A stretch of DNA of 64,000 bases. It comes from an uncultured Desulfobacter sp. GTDB taxonomy: Bacteria; Desulfobacterota; Desulfobacteria; Desulfobacterales; Desulfobacteraceae. The DNA lies in NCBI RefSeq assembly GCF_963677125.1, contig NZ_OY781882.1:5540501-5604500 (forward strand), written 5' to 3'. Shown piece by piece: positions 31,935 through 41,167 of this stretch. The translations under genes were made by a program, and so were the position numbers. Position 1 is the first letter of the stretch. Each line of letters starts with the position of its first letter. The notes beneath the pieces were generated by a model. It was given only the letters and a program-made list of their open reading frames with translations. It did no database searches and was not told the origin of the DNA.

Positions 31935-32786
31935 ATGATGGATCTCACCCTGCTGGTAGACAATAACACACTTATAGACCGATATCTGACAGCCGAGCCG
32001 GGGTTGTCGATTCTGATCGAAGATGAAGATGTAACCGTGCTTTTTGATCTTGGCTATTCAGATCTGTTTTTAAAAAATGCCGGAAAACTGGGAAAGGATC
32101 TGTCCAGGCTGGATTTTTTGGTCCTTTCCCACTGTCACCTGGATCATACCTGGGGACTGGACCCTTTTATCCGTTACCTGACAGAACGCACCATTGAAGA
32201 CCTGGACATAAAGCATCCGAAACTTGTGGCCCATCCGGAGGTTTTTTCTTCCGTGCGAGTTGGGCCCTTGGCAGAGATCGGATGTCTGGTGGCAAAGGAA
32301 AAGGTTGGGCGCCACATGGAGTTGATCCTGTCTAAAACCCCGGTCAACTTAAGTGCCCGCCTTGTGTTTTTAGGTGAAATTCCCAGGAAGAATACCTTTG
32401 AAGGTCAGACGCCCATCGGTATGAAGCAGACATCTGACGGACTTGTTCCAGACCTGATTCCGGACGATTCCGCGCTGGCATATAAATCAGACCGGGGACT
32501 TGTCATCATCACAGGCTGCTCCCATGCAGGGATTTGTAACATTATTTCCCATGCACAACAGGTGTGTGGGGACGAGCGGATTGCTGACATTATCGGTGGT
32601 TTCCATCTGCTCAATCCGTCAACTGCACAGATGACAGGAACCCTGGATTATTTCCGGCACATAAAGCCCTTGGCCATCCATGCCTGCCACTGTACGGATC
32701 TTGATTCAAAGGTTGCGCTGGCCGGGGTTGCACCGTTGAAAGAGACGGGTGTCGGGCTGTCCCTTCACTTTGATTCCATGACCTGA
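31935..32786 (+). CDS. MBL-fold metallo-hydrolase (dihydropterin-synthase-like subgroup)
   Basis: This is a cytoplasmic metallo-beta-lactamase-fold enzyme of 283 residues. The metal site is clear: SHCHLDHTWGL (HxHxDH), GCSHAGICNI, and later IIGGFHLL and IHACHCTDLDSK. The TGCSHAG and GGFH signatures match the subgroup annotated in archaea as an aminobenzene ribofuranosyl phosphate synthase, which in most bacteria has no known function, so no reaction is assigned. Two ATGs stand in a row (31935 and 31938), and spacing from AAAGGA slightly favours 31938. The chromate-transporter-family gene begins 13 bases after its stop and may share the transcript. Confidence 0.8.
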   Translation: MMDLTLLVDNNTLIDRYLTAEPGLSILIEDEDVTVLFDLGYSDLFLKNAGKLGKDLSRLDFLVLSHCHLDHTWGLDPFIRYLTERTIEDLDIKHPKLVAHPEVFSSVRVGPLAEIGCLVAKEKVGRHMELILSKTPVNLSARLVFLGEIPRKNTFEGQTPIGMKQTSDGLVPDLIPDDSALAYKSDRGLVIITGCSHAGICNIISHAQQVCGDERIADIIGGFHLLNPSTAQMTGTLDYFRHIKPLAIHACHCTDLDSKVALAGVAPLKETGVGLSLHFDSMT

Positions 32787-32799
32787 GAAGATAAAATAA

Positions 32800-34053
32800 A
32801 TGACAGGCAGACAGATAAAACACCCGGAGCCATCACCAGTGCCATTAAAGGAAATGTCAGATAAAAAAGTTTCACTTTGGTTGCTTTTTCTGTTGTTTGT
32901 CAAAATCGGTTGTATTGCTTTTGGCGGCTTTACTGCGCTGATCGCCGTGGTGGAAACCGAACTGATTCGCAAACGCAACCTCTTGTCCACCCAGGATATG
33001 CTCAACGGGGTCTCTTTAGCCATGCTGCTCCCCGGCCCTGTTGCCGTCAATACGGTAGGGTATGCCGGTTTTCGCCTCCGGGGTGGTTGGGGCGCGTTTG
33101 TAAGTGTCACGGGCGTTATCCTGCCTTCCTTTTTCCTTTTGATCGGACTTTCCCAGGTTTACTTTTCCTATGGTGATATCCCGGTAGTCGGCAAATTGTT
33201 TGCCGGGTTTATACCTGCGGTGACGGCAATTATCATCACTACAGCATGGAACATGAGCAAAAAGGCCATAACCAACTGGTCCGGATTCTCTATCGGCCTG
33301 GCTGCAGCAGTAATCCTTCTGAGTATCGGCGGTTTTTACACCACCTTGATGATTATTGTGGGAGCAGGGCTTGCCGGTTTAGGTTTATATCCCGGTCAAA
33401 AAACCGATGCCGCGATTGTATCCCAGGCACGGTGTGGGGCCGGTACGGGTATGTCGAAGATCAGATTTTACCTGGGAGTGGGGATATTGATTGTTTTTCT
33501 GATTCTTTTTTTTGTTCCGGTATCAGGGCTGGGCAATGATTCCCTGGCCAGAATATTTGTCACCTTTTCCGGCATGAGCCTGATGCTCTTTGGTGGTGAC
33601 TTTGTATTTATCCCATTGATTCAGCAGATTGTGGTGGATGGGCTGCATTGGGTAACTCTGCCGGAATTTACTTCAGCCATTGCCATGGGTCAAGTAACTC
33701 CGGGGCCTATTTTGATCAGTGCCGCCTTTATCGGGTATAAGATTAAAGGCCTGATCGGGGCCGCCCTTGCCACCTTTGCCATTTTTTTCCCTTCGGCCCT
33801 GCTCATGATCACAGCCTCCCAGGTACTGGACCGGATTAAGGGCTCAGGGACCATGCAGGCTGCTTTGACCGGAATCCGTGCAGCCGTGGTGGGCATGGTC
33901 TTTGCGGCAGCCGTGGTCATCGGCCGTGGCTGTGAGTGCCACTGGGCCACGCCGGTCATTTTTTTTACGGCCCTGGCTGCATTGATGCGCTTTAACGTTG
34001 ATATTGCATATATAATCCCTTGTGCAGGGTTTATTGGGGTGCTGCTTTATTAA
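32800..34053 (+). CDS. Chromate transporter family (two-domain CHR) protein
   Basis: This inner-membrane protein has two homologous CHR halves, each with about five helices. The N-half has FVKIGCIAFGGFTALIAVVE and LPGPVAVNTVGYAG. The C-half has LMLFGGDFVFIPLI and MGQVTPGPILISAAFIGY. The paired FGG and PGP motifs are those of ChrA-type anion transporters, which can export chromate; natural substrates of many members are unknown. The start at 32800 has only a weak ribosome site. An in-frame ATG at 32854 (AAAGGAA directly before it) is the alternative and would remove 18 hydrophilic residues. Its 3' end marks one boundary of the chemoreceptor duplication: a mutated copy of the last 15 or so bases reappears near 35448. 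Confidence 0.85.
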   Translation: MTGRQIKHPEPSPVPLKEMSDKKVSLWLLFLLFVKIGCIAFGGFTALIAVVETELIRKRNLLSTQDMLNGVSLAMLLPGPVAVNTVGYAGFRLRGGWGAFVSVTGVILPSFFLLIGLSQVYFSYGDIPVVGKLFAGFIPAVTAIIITTAWNMSKKAITNWSGFSIGLAAAVILLSIGGFYTTLMIIVGAGLAGLGLYPGQKTDAAIVSQARCGAGTGMSKIRFYLGVGILIVFLILFFVPVSGLGNDSLARIFVTFSGMSLMLFGGDFVFIPLIQQIVVDGLHWVTLPEFTSAIAMGQVTPGPILISAAFIGYKIKGLIGAALATFAIFFPSALLMITASQVLDRIKGSGTMQAALTGIRAAVVGMVFAAAVVIGRGCECHWATPVIFFTALAALMRFNVDIAYIIPCAGFIGVLLY

Positions 34054-34063
34054 AATCGACTGG

Positions 34064-34083
34064 CTGCCGGGGGATTCCGGCAG
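34064..34083 (+). terminator. Hairpin after the CHR gene
   Basis: CTGCCGG (34064-34070) pairs with CCGGCAG (34077-34083). There is no T run, so termination is only possible. In the duplicated copy near 35470 the arms are degraded. Confidence 0.45.
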
Positions 34084-34320
34084 GGTAATCGCATTTAAAT
34101 TTCTTGCAGACTTTTTAAAGTTGGTACATTATATATAGATTATTCAATTCCCAGAAAAATGACACTTCATCCCCATGTTGGCCCAACTCATAATTTTTAA
34201 ATGCCTGCATGGATTGAACTTCCGCTAAATTGTGTTAGAGAAGGTACTCTTGAAATCGTAAATGAATGAGTCTTCCTTATATTAAATCCAAATTAAACAT
34301 AAATTGATATTGGAGGTTTC

Positions 34321-35443
34321 ATGACTGCAAAGCAAACTTCGTTTATTTCACTTAAGACAAAATTGATCGCAGGTTTTTTGATTGTTTCTTTGATCACATT
34401 GATCGTAGGCGGAATTGGGTTCTTTAGAATTTCACACAATATTGACCAGGTGGATAAAATGGTTGCCCAGGATGTCTATTTTTTAGAACAGACTAAAGAC
34501 TTCAAAATTTTGGCACTCCAGCATAGGCGATACGAAAAGGATCTTTTCCTGAATATCGGAAATAAAGAGAAGCAGAAGAGCTATTTAAAAAAGTTCAATA
34601 AAAAGTCTACCACGACATTACAGTTAATCGATAAAATAGCGGCTATGGTCAAAGATGATCCTACATTGGGAGATGAAGCCTTGCAGGCCATTTTAAAGGC
34701 AAAAAGCGCATATATCGAATACAAAAATAATTTTATGCAATTGTCACAAACGGTCCTTTCCGATAAGAATATTACACCGCAAAAGGCTAACAAGCTTATG
34801 CTGCCGTTCAAAGAACATATTTATCATTTTGAAGCAAACATTGATGAACTTGAAAAATTGGCGTTTAAAAAAGTGGAGACCGCATCTGAAAATGTTATTC
34901 AGTCCGGAAAACAAGCCAAAATTTTTATCTGCGCTTTTGTCATTATCGGTTTTACTTTCAGTGTTGTACTGGGTCTGATCCTTGCCGGAAAATTCACGGC
35001 ACCAATATTAAAGGCGGTCCGGTTTGCTGAAAAAATGGCAGAAGGGGATTTGAACCAGGTAATAGATGTCAGGCAAAATGATGAAATTGGTCAACTTGCC
35101 AGATCTTTGAATGCCATGTCCCATAGCATGCGGGCGATGTTTGAGGATATCATCAAAAGTTCCGATGTGTTGAATTCGTAATTTACTGAATTGAGTGCGG
35201 TTTCTGAGGCAATGTTACAAAATGAGAATGAGCAGACTGATCAATCGCGCCGGGCCTTTGCTGACTGCGATAAAACGACCAAGACTATGAACGTCGTTAC
35301 GGAAACAACAGAAAAAAATAGAAGCTGATATTTAAATGATCGTTTCGGCGACCAAAGAGATGACTGCCACGATTCTGGAAATTTCAAGCAATGTTGCCCA
35401 GGCCGCCTCAGGCGTCCAGGATGTAAATGCAAGTGTTAATCAA
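34321..35443 (+). pseudogene. Chemoreceptor (MCP) pseudogene, upstream copy of the duplication
   Basis: The first 286 codons mirror the intact receptor at 35725: membrane helix, helical ligand domain with LQHRRYEKDLFLNIG, second helix, and HAMP ending DEIGQLARSLNAMSHSMRAM. A TAA at 35179-35181 then replaces a TCA Ser codon of the intact copy. The rest decays. Frameshifts follow, and about 420 bases of the signalling domain are missing between two sites that in the intact copy are a 10-base direct repeat (CAGGAAATTT at 36778 and 37198). The sequence stops at the duplication junction. The short 286-residue product could still be made from the intact ribosome site and might pair with the functional receptor, but it lacks the kinase-control tip. 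Confidence 0.85.
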
Positions 35444-35724
35444 TTGAGGGCGCGGCTTTATTAAAATCGACTGTCCACCGGGATATTTGGTCGGAGGAAT
35501 TGCATTTAAATTGCTTGCAGACATTGCAAAAATTGATGCAGTATGTAAGAGTTTGGTTAATTTCCCAAAAAAGTTTGTGTCATGTAGGCTCGCCTGTATT
35601 TTTGAATGCCTGCATGGATTGGAATTCGCTAAAATCATGTTAGGATGGCTCCTTTGAAATCGTAAATCAATGCGTCTCTCCAAAATTACATCCAAATTAA
35701 ACATAAATTAATATTGGAGGTTTC

Positions 35725-37425
35725 ATGGCTACAAAGCAAGCTTCGTTTATTTCGCTGAAGACAAAATTAATCGCAGGGTTTTTGATCACTTCTTTGATCA
35801 CATTGATTGTCGGCGGGATTGGATACTTTCGAATTTCAAGCAATATTGACCGGGTTGATGCAATGGTTGCCCAGGATGTTCATTTTTTAGAGCAGACCAA
35901 AGAATTTAAAATATTGGCGCTCCAGCACAGACGTTACGAAAAGGATCTTTTCCTTAATATTGGGAATAAAAAGAAACAGGAGGGATATTTAAAAAAATTT
36001 GATAAAAAATCTACCAGAACACTTCAGTTGATCGATACAATCGCAGCCATGGTTAAGGATGATCCTATGTTGGGAGATGACGCCTTGCAGTCCATCTCAA
36101 AGGCGAAAAGCGCATATATTGAATACAAAAATCATTTTATGCAATTGTCACAAACGGTCCTTTCCGATGAGAATATTACACCGCAAAACGCCAATAAGCT
36201 GATGGTGCCGTTCAAAGAACATATTTATCATTTTGAATCAAACATTGATAAACTTGAAGAATCGGCGTTGAAAAAGGTGGAGAATGCATCTGAAAATGTT
36301 ATTCAATCCGGCAAAAGAGCGAAAATATTTATTGGCGCTTTTGTTGTTATCGGCTTTGTTTTCAGTGCGTTGCTGGGTTTGGTCATTGCCGGAAAGTTCA
36401 CGGCACCGGTATTAAAGGCGGTCCGGTTTGCTGAAAAAATGGCAGAAGGGGATTTAAAACAGGTGATAGACGTTAAACAAAATGATGAAATCGGTCAACT
36501 TGCCAGATCTTTGAATGCCATGTCTCAAAGCATGCGGGCCATGTTTGAGGATATCATCAAAAGTTCAGATACGTTGAATTCGTCATCCACTCAACTGAGC
36601 GCGGTTGCTGAGACCATGTTACAGAATGTGGGCCAGTCCACTGATCAATCGGGGCGGGTTGGTGCTGCCGGCAATGAAATGACCAAGACCATGACCCACG
36701 TTACGGAAATAACAGAAAACACCGAAGCCAACATCCAGATGATCGTTTCGGCGACAGAAGAGATGACCGCCACGATTCAGGAAATTTTTAAAAATACGGC
36801 TGACGGTAGTACGATTACCCAAAAAGCAGTTGAAGACGCCAAACAGGTGTCCGACAAAGTTAATATTTTGGGTAAAGCGACAAGGGACATCAGCAAAGTG
36901 ACAGAGACCATTGATGATATTTCTGAGCAGACCAATCTTCTGGCCCTCAACGCGACAATCGAGGCCGCTAGGGCCGGTGAGGCTGGAAAAGGCTTTGCCG
37001 TGGTTGCTGGTGAAATTAAAACCTTGGCCCAGCAGACTTCCGATGCGACAAGGGAAATCAACCAAAGAATAGAAGGTGTTCAAAGTGTCACAACAGAGTC
37101 GATTCAGGCCATTGAAACCATTGTCGAGGTTATTAACGAGATCAATGATATTGTAAATACGGTGGCAACGGCTATTGAACAGCAGTCTTCGACAACCCAG
37201 GAAATTTCAAGTAATGTCGCCCAAGCCGCTTCAGGCGTCCAAGAGGTAAATGAAAGTGTTAATCAAACATCTGCGGTTATTGGGGACGTTGTTCAAGATA
37301 TTTCCGGAATTGATCGAACGCTCCAGGATGTATATCAGGGTAGCAGACAGGTCAGTGAAAGTTCAACACATCTGGCAGAGCTCTCTAAACGCCTGAATAG
37401 TTTGATCAACCGGTTCAAAATATAG
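35725..37425 (+). CDS. Methyl-accepting chemotaxis protein, intact copy
   Basis: This 566-residue transmembrane receptor controls CheA. Helix 1 lies at about 15-38, a periplasmic helical bundle at about 39-190 (LQHRRYEKDLFLNIGNKK), helix 2 at about 193-217, then HAMP. The cytoplasmic signalling coiled coil has its hairpin tip at EQTNLLALNATIEAARAGEA, then GKGFAVVAGEIKTLAQQT. There is no C-terminal CheR-tethering pentapeptide; it ends LINRFKI. The periplasmic RRYEK motif is shared with the kinase at 20100, hinting at a related sensor fold or ligand. No cheA or cheW is nearby. The CheR and CheB of the 56-58 kb cluster could in principle act on it. Confidence 0.93.
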   Translation: MATKQASFISLKTKLIAGFLITSLITLIVGGIGYFRISSNIDRVDAMVAQDVHFLEQTKEFKILALQHRRYEKDLFLNIGNKKKQEGYLKKFDKKSTRTLQLIDTIAAMVKDDPMLGDDALQSISKAKSAYIEYKNHFMQLSQTVLSDENITPQNANKLMVPFKEHIYHFESNIDKLEESALKKVENASENVIQSGKRAKIFIGAFVVIGFVFSALLGLVIAGKFTAPVLKAVRFAEKMAEGDLKQVIDVKQNDEIGQLARSLNAMSQSMRAMFEDIIKSSDTLNSSSTQLSAVAETMLQNVGQSTDQSGRVGAAGNEMTKTMTHVTEITENTEANIQMIVSATEEMTATIQEIFKNTADGSTITQKAVEDAKQVSDKVNILGKATRDISKVTETIDDISEQTNLLALNATIEAARAGEAGKGFAVVAGEIKTLAQQTSDATREINQRIEGVQSVTTESIQAIETIVEVINEINDIVNTVATAIEQQSSTTQEISSNVAQAASGVQEVNESVNQTSAVIGDVVQDISGIDRTLQDVYQGSRQVSESSTHLAELSKRLNSLINRFKI

Positions 37426-37484
37426 TTTTCAAATGCTTTGATAATTCTGGAGACATCCATGATATGCAATGATAAAAAATTAAG

Positions 37485-37629
37485 TAGTGCCCGACCGAAA
37501 ACCGTAAATTTTGCCGATTATGGCGTTGGTCCCAAATTTTAATCCTCGAAATACGCCTTGTATTACTCCGGTTAAAATTTGCGCCCGCCTTGTACTCAAC
37601 AAAATTTTCAGGTTTTCGTTCAGACACTA
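37485..37629. mobile_element. MITE-like element with terminal inverted repeats, copy 1 (145 bp)
   Basis: The left end TAGTGCCCGACCGAAAACC and the right end GGTTTTCGTTCAGACACTA form an imperfect inverted repeat (about 15 of 19 bases pair). Read on the minus strand, the interior blocks TACAAGGCG, ACCGGAGTAATAC and GAGGATT occur in the same order as in the element at 57870-58017. There is no coding capacity. A lone end of the same type (TAGTGCCCGACCGGAAAC) stands at 47195-47212. Confidence 0.6.
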
Positions 37630-37691
37630 AGTAAGATATCATTTAGTTTTACCAACAGCCGTTCCACAAACAGTATCAACAAGGAGATAAA

Positions 37692-38531
37692 ATGAGACGT
37701 TTATTCGTGTTATTGTTATTGTTTTTGTTTTGTTTTACTTTTATCTACAATACTGCCCGCTGTGCTGAGACCGGTCTGGTTTTTACTGTCGGCGTTGTGC
37801 CGCAATTTGAGGCGCGTAAATTACATGGGATCTGGAGACCTGTTCTTGATCAGTTGGAAGCAAAGACCGGGTATCATTTTAAACTAAAAGGATCCCAGAC
37901 CATTCCGGATTTTGAAGTCGAATTTACCGAGGGTAAGTTCGATTTCGCCTATATGAATCCATATCATCTGGTTATCGCGAACCAGAAGGCCGGTTATATT
38001 CCGTTGGTTCGGGATTGTGGGCGCCGGCTTTTTGGTGTACTGGTCGTCGCAAAGAACAGCGGCATTAGTGACCCTGCTTCGCTCAATGGTAAAATTGTCG
38101 CCTTTCCTGCGCCAAATGCCCTGGGGGCATGTCTGCAAATACGTCAGGAGCTGCAAGACCAGTTCGGCATTACCGTTGCGCCCAAATTTGTCAAAACACA
38201 TGATTCAGTTTATCTGAACGTCCTGCTTGGAGAGGCTGTGGCAGGGGGAGGGGTTCAAAAAACCCTGCAGCAACAAAAGCCCGAGTACCGGGATAACTTA
38301 AAAATAATTCATACTACCAGGAAAGTCGCACCCCATCCTTTTGCTGCCTTGCCGAGCGTGCCTCCCGAAGTCCGGCACCGTGTACAGGAAGCGTTTTTTT
38401 CGCTGGGCCGGGAAGAGAGCGGGAGAATGTTGCTTGGGAAAATTCCCATAAAAGAAATCGGGCCGGCCTCGCTGGAAGATTATAAGCCTCTTTTGCAAAT
38501 GGGGTTAGAACGGTACTACCAGCAGCATTAA
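37692..38531 (+). CDS. PhnD-like periplasmic binding protein
   Basis: A signal peptide (RLFVLLLLFLFCFTFIYNTA) precedes a type-II binding fold of the phosphate/phosphonate PhnD family (VGVVPQFEARKLHGIWRPVL, FDFAYMNPYHLV, AFPAPNALGACL). The length (279) is normal. It starts behind AAGGAG. No ABC permease or ATPase gene follows. A membrane hybrid kinase gene begins five bases after the stop, so this protein most likely acts as a ligand-presenting subunit of that kinase and not in uptake. The ligand is not known; phosphite, phosphonate or phosphate are suggested only by the family. Confidence 0.85.
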   Translation: MRRLFVLLLLFLFCFTFIYNTARCAETGLVFTVGVVPQFEARKLHGIWRPVLDQLEAKTGYHFKLKGSQTIPDFEVEFTEGKFDFAYMNPYHLVIANQKAGYIPLVRDCGRRLFGVLVVAKNSGISDPASLNGKIVAFPAPNALGACLQIRQELQDQFGITVAPKFVKTHDSVYLNVLLGEAVAGGGVQKTLQQQKPEYRDNLKIIHTTRKVAPHPFAALPSVPPEVRHRVQEAFFSLGREESGRMLLGKIPIKEIGPASLEDYKPLLQMGLERYYQQH

Positions 38532-38536
38532 TTCCT

Positions 38537-41167
38537 ATGAACCTGACACTTCGCTTATCATTACCCATATTGATTGGGCTGCTTGTTTCGATAGGCTATC
38601 TTCATTTCTATTGGGCACCCCTCCAACTGCAGAAGGGCAAGGCTGCGTTTGAAAGGCAAAATCAGGCACTCCTGCAATCCTCGGATTCTGCCATTATTCG
38701 CGATTTACTGGAAGGAAATTTTGCAGCACTGATTGCCAACATTGACTATCTTCTGGAAGAACGGGCCGGGGTCTGGTTCAATATGGAGATATTTAATGAT
38801 GATGGAAAACGCCTGTATCCGGTGTTTGACAGGGAAAAAGTACCCAATACCGGTAAACATGACTTTATTCACCATGATCATCCTTTGTGGCTGGAAACAA
38901 GTTATATCGGAAAGATCGTCGTTGATATTGAATGGCATCAGGAAAAATTAAGAATTCAACAAGATATCAAAACGGTGAGAACCATGCTTTTGAGCATGGT
39001 TGTGTTCTCACTGATTGTAATTTTAATCACACAGTTGCAGCTTGTTGTGCGGCCACTTGCCAGACTGCGCGATGCGGCAAGACAAATTGCCAAAGGAAAT
39101 TTGTCGGTAGAGCTGCCGGAAGAAAGCAAAGATGAAGTGGGGGAGTTGACCCGTTCCTTTTCATTTATGGCACAGGAACTTTTTTTTAAACAGCACGCGC
39201 TTGATCAACATGCCAATGTCAGCATAACTGATTCCCATGGCAATATCACTTACGTGAATAACAATTTTATTAAAACAACAGGCCGGAGTGAAGCCCAACT
39301 GCTCGGTCAAAATCATCGTATTTTAAAGTCTGATGTCCAATCCCCGGCGTTTTACGAAAATCTATGGAAGACGATCTGCGCTGGAAAAACATGGCATCAA
39401 GAGATTTGTAACCGTAAAAAAAGTGGCGAATACTACTGGATAGATGCCACAATTGTGCCGCAGGTCGGCAAAACAGATCCGAAGCCTGAACGATTTATCT
39501 GTATCAGCACAGACATCACTGTGCGGAAAAAAGCTGAGGCGGAGCTGGTTGATGCCAAGGAAGAGGCCGAGAGTGCGACCCGGGCTAAAAGCGAATTTCT
39601 TTCAAACATGAGTCACGAAATCCGAACTCCCATTAATGCCATCATCGGAATGAGCCATTTAATGTCCCAGAGTTCTTCGGATCCAGCCCAGTTGCATGAT
39701 ATCGGAGTCATCCAGACCGCCGGCGATAATTTGCTGGAACTGATCAACGACATTTTGGACTTCTCCAAGATTGAGGCTGGGAAACTGGTCATTGATCCCC
39801 ATAATTTTTCCCTTCCAGGCTTGTTTCAGAATCTCAGGCAGCTTTTCACCACGAATGCTGAAAATAAGGGATTACACTTCGAGGTGGCGGAGCCTTCGCC
39901 TGAAATTCCGGAAGCGTTGTACGGCGATGGAAACCGGCTGAAACAGATGCTGGTCAATCTGCTGGGAAACGCGATCAAGTTTACCGATGTGGGCATTGTC
40001 AACCTTACGGTCAGCCAGGTACCGGGAAATAGACCTGACGGGCAGGTCATGCTGCGATTTATGGTCAAAGATTCAGGTAGGGGCATTGCAAAGGAGGCCC
40101 AAGCAAAGCTTTTTAAGTCCTTCAGCCAGGAGGACGGCAGCACCACCCGTCAATACGGCGGCACAGGACTAGGGCTTTCCATAGTCCACCGGTTGGCGGA
40201 ATTGATGGGTGGGCGTGTTGGTGTGGAAAGTGAACCTGGCCTGGGGTCAAGCTTCTGGCTGGAATTACCGTTTAGGATATCAAAAGCGGACTCATCGGGC
40301 CAACAACAATCAAGGGCTCCGCATGTCTCTTATGGCACTATGACCCGGAAACAAAAAGATCAAGGTGAGTATTCCGTCGTCCGGCTGCTCCTGGTGGATG
40401 ACAGCCGGGTTAATCTTGAGATTACGGGGCGTATTTTGGAAACACACGGTTTCAGCGTGACTAGCTGCACGGGCGGCAAAGAAGCCATAGATATCCTGGA
40501 AGAAGCGTCTAATCGCTACGATCTGGTCCTGATGGATTTGCAGATGCCGGATGTAGATGGGGTTGAGGCCACTGTTGCCATACGCCAGGGACTTGGGCGC
40601 ACGCTTCCCATTGTCGCTTTTACTGCAGGGGCCACCACCCAAGAATGGAACCGGGCCAGAGACGCAGGGATGGATGACTTCGTGACAAAACCTATCAATC
40701 CACAACAGCTTGTTGGGATCATTGAAAGATTGGTTTCCGGAAAGCGCAAGCCTGAAAATGTTGATGCACTCTTTTCAAAACCAGATCCGGATAATAGTCC
40801 TGTCAAGAGCGATTCATCGGATATCGCATTTTTTGACCGTGCCGGTTTAACGGACAGGTTGATGGGTAACCAAGAATTGGTCGAAATGATCATTAAAACA
40901 TTCTTAGAGGATATGCCTATACAGATCGATTCCCTTAAAGGGTTGATCGAGAAGGGACAAACCCGGGAAGCCCGCGCACAGGGTCATAAAATGAAGGGCG
41001 CCGCCAAAAATATTGGAAGCGCAGAATTTGAAAAGCTTTCCCATGCTGTTGAAAAAGCCGGAGAGGCAAATGATATCGAGCAACTCAGGGCGTTGATGCC
41101 AAAAGTAGAGTCACTCTTCTTGAAGATGAAAGATGTGATCGAGAAAAATGAGGAGAGCAGCTATTAG
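38537..41167 (+). CDS. Tripartite hybrid kinase (HAMP-PAS-HisKA-HATPase-REC-HPt)
   Basis: The 876-residue membrane protein has helices at about 5-25 and 150-172 enclosing a sensor region, then HAMP, PAS (about 225-330, ANVSITDSHGNITYVNNNF) and HisKA with H in FLSNMSHEIRTPINAI. The HATPase has KDSGRGIA and GTGLGLSIVHRLAE. A receiver follows at about 615-735 (D in DLVLMDLQMPDVDG, K in FVTKPI). A C-terminal HPt domain carries the transfer His in GHKMKGAAKNIG. A full internal phosphorelay is therefore present, and the HPt should feed an unlinked response regulator. It is coupled to the PhnD-like protein, which probably supplies its signal. Its end overlaps the convergent helicase gene by four bases. 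Confidence 0.92.
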   Translation: MNLTLRLSLPILIGLLVSIGYLHFYWAPLQLQKGKAAFERQNQALLQSSDSAIIRDLLEGNFAALIANIDYLLEERAGVWFNMEIFNDDGKRLYPVFDREKVPNTGKHDFIHHDHPLWLETSYIGKIVVDIEWHQEKLRIQQDIKTVRTMLLSMVVFSLIVILITQLQLVVRPLARLRDAARQIAKGNLSVELPEESKDEVGELTRSFSFMAQELFFKQHALDQHANVSITDSHGNITYVNNNFIKTTGRSEAQLLGQNHRILKSDVQSPAFYENLWKTICAGKTWHQEICNRKKSGEYYWIDATIVPQVGKTDPKPERFICISTDITVRKKAEAELVDAKEEAESATRAKSEFLSNMSHEIRTPINAIIGMSHLMSQSSSDPAQLHDIGVIQTAGDNLLELINDILDFSKIEAGKLVIDPHNFSLPGLFQNLRQLFTTNAENKGLHFEVAEPSPEIPEALYGDGNRLKQMLVNLLGNAIKFTDVGIVNLTVSQVPGNRPDGQVMLRFMVKDSGRGIAKEAQAKLFKSFSQEDGSTTRQYGGTGLGLSIVHRLAELMGGRVGVESEPGLGSSFWLELPFRISKADSSGQQQSRAPHVSYGTMTRKQKDQGEYSVVRLLLVDDSRVNLEITGRILETHGFSVTSCTGGKEAIDILEEASNRYDLVLMDLQMPDVDGVEATVAIRQGLGRTLPIVAFTAGATTQEWNRARDAGMDDFVTKPINPQQLVGIIERLVSGKRKPENVDALFSKPDPDNSPVKSDSSDIAFFDRAGLTDRLMGNQELVEMIIKTFLEDMPIQIDSLKGLIEKGQTREARAQGHKMKGAAKNIGSAEFEKLSHAVEKAGEANDIEQLRALMPKVESLFLKMKDVIEKNEESSY

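Larger units (their letters stand above)
34036..35443 (+). repeat. Tandem duplication, upstream copy (its twin begins near 35446)
   Basis: The segment from the CHR 3' end (GCTGCTTTATTAAAATCGAC) through the chemoreceptor gene is repeated directly downstream (GCGGCTTTATTAAAATCGAC from 35451). Promoter regions, ribosome sites (ATATTGGAGGTTTCATG) and the first 287 or so codons align throughout. The junction lies at GTTAATCAA/TTGAGGG around 35443. Confidence 0.85.

Noticed and set aside
34054..34320. Non-coding RNA between the CHR and receptor genes
   Set aside because: The similarity between the two copies is explained by the tandem duplication. There is no covariation evidence for a structured RNA.
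37426..37691. Small antisense gene (37415-37642)
   Set aside because: The frame falls inside the MITE-like element and has no ribosome site or family resemblance.
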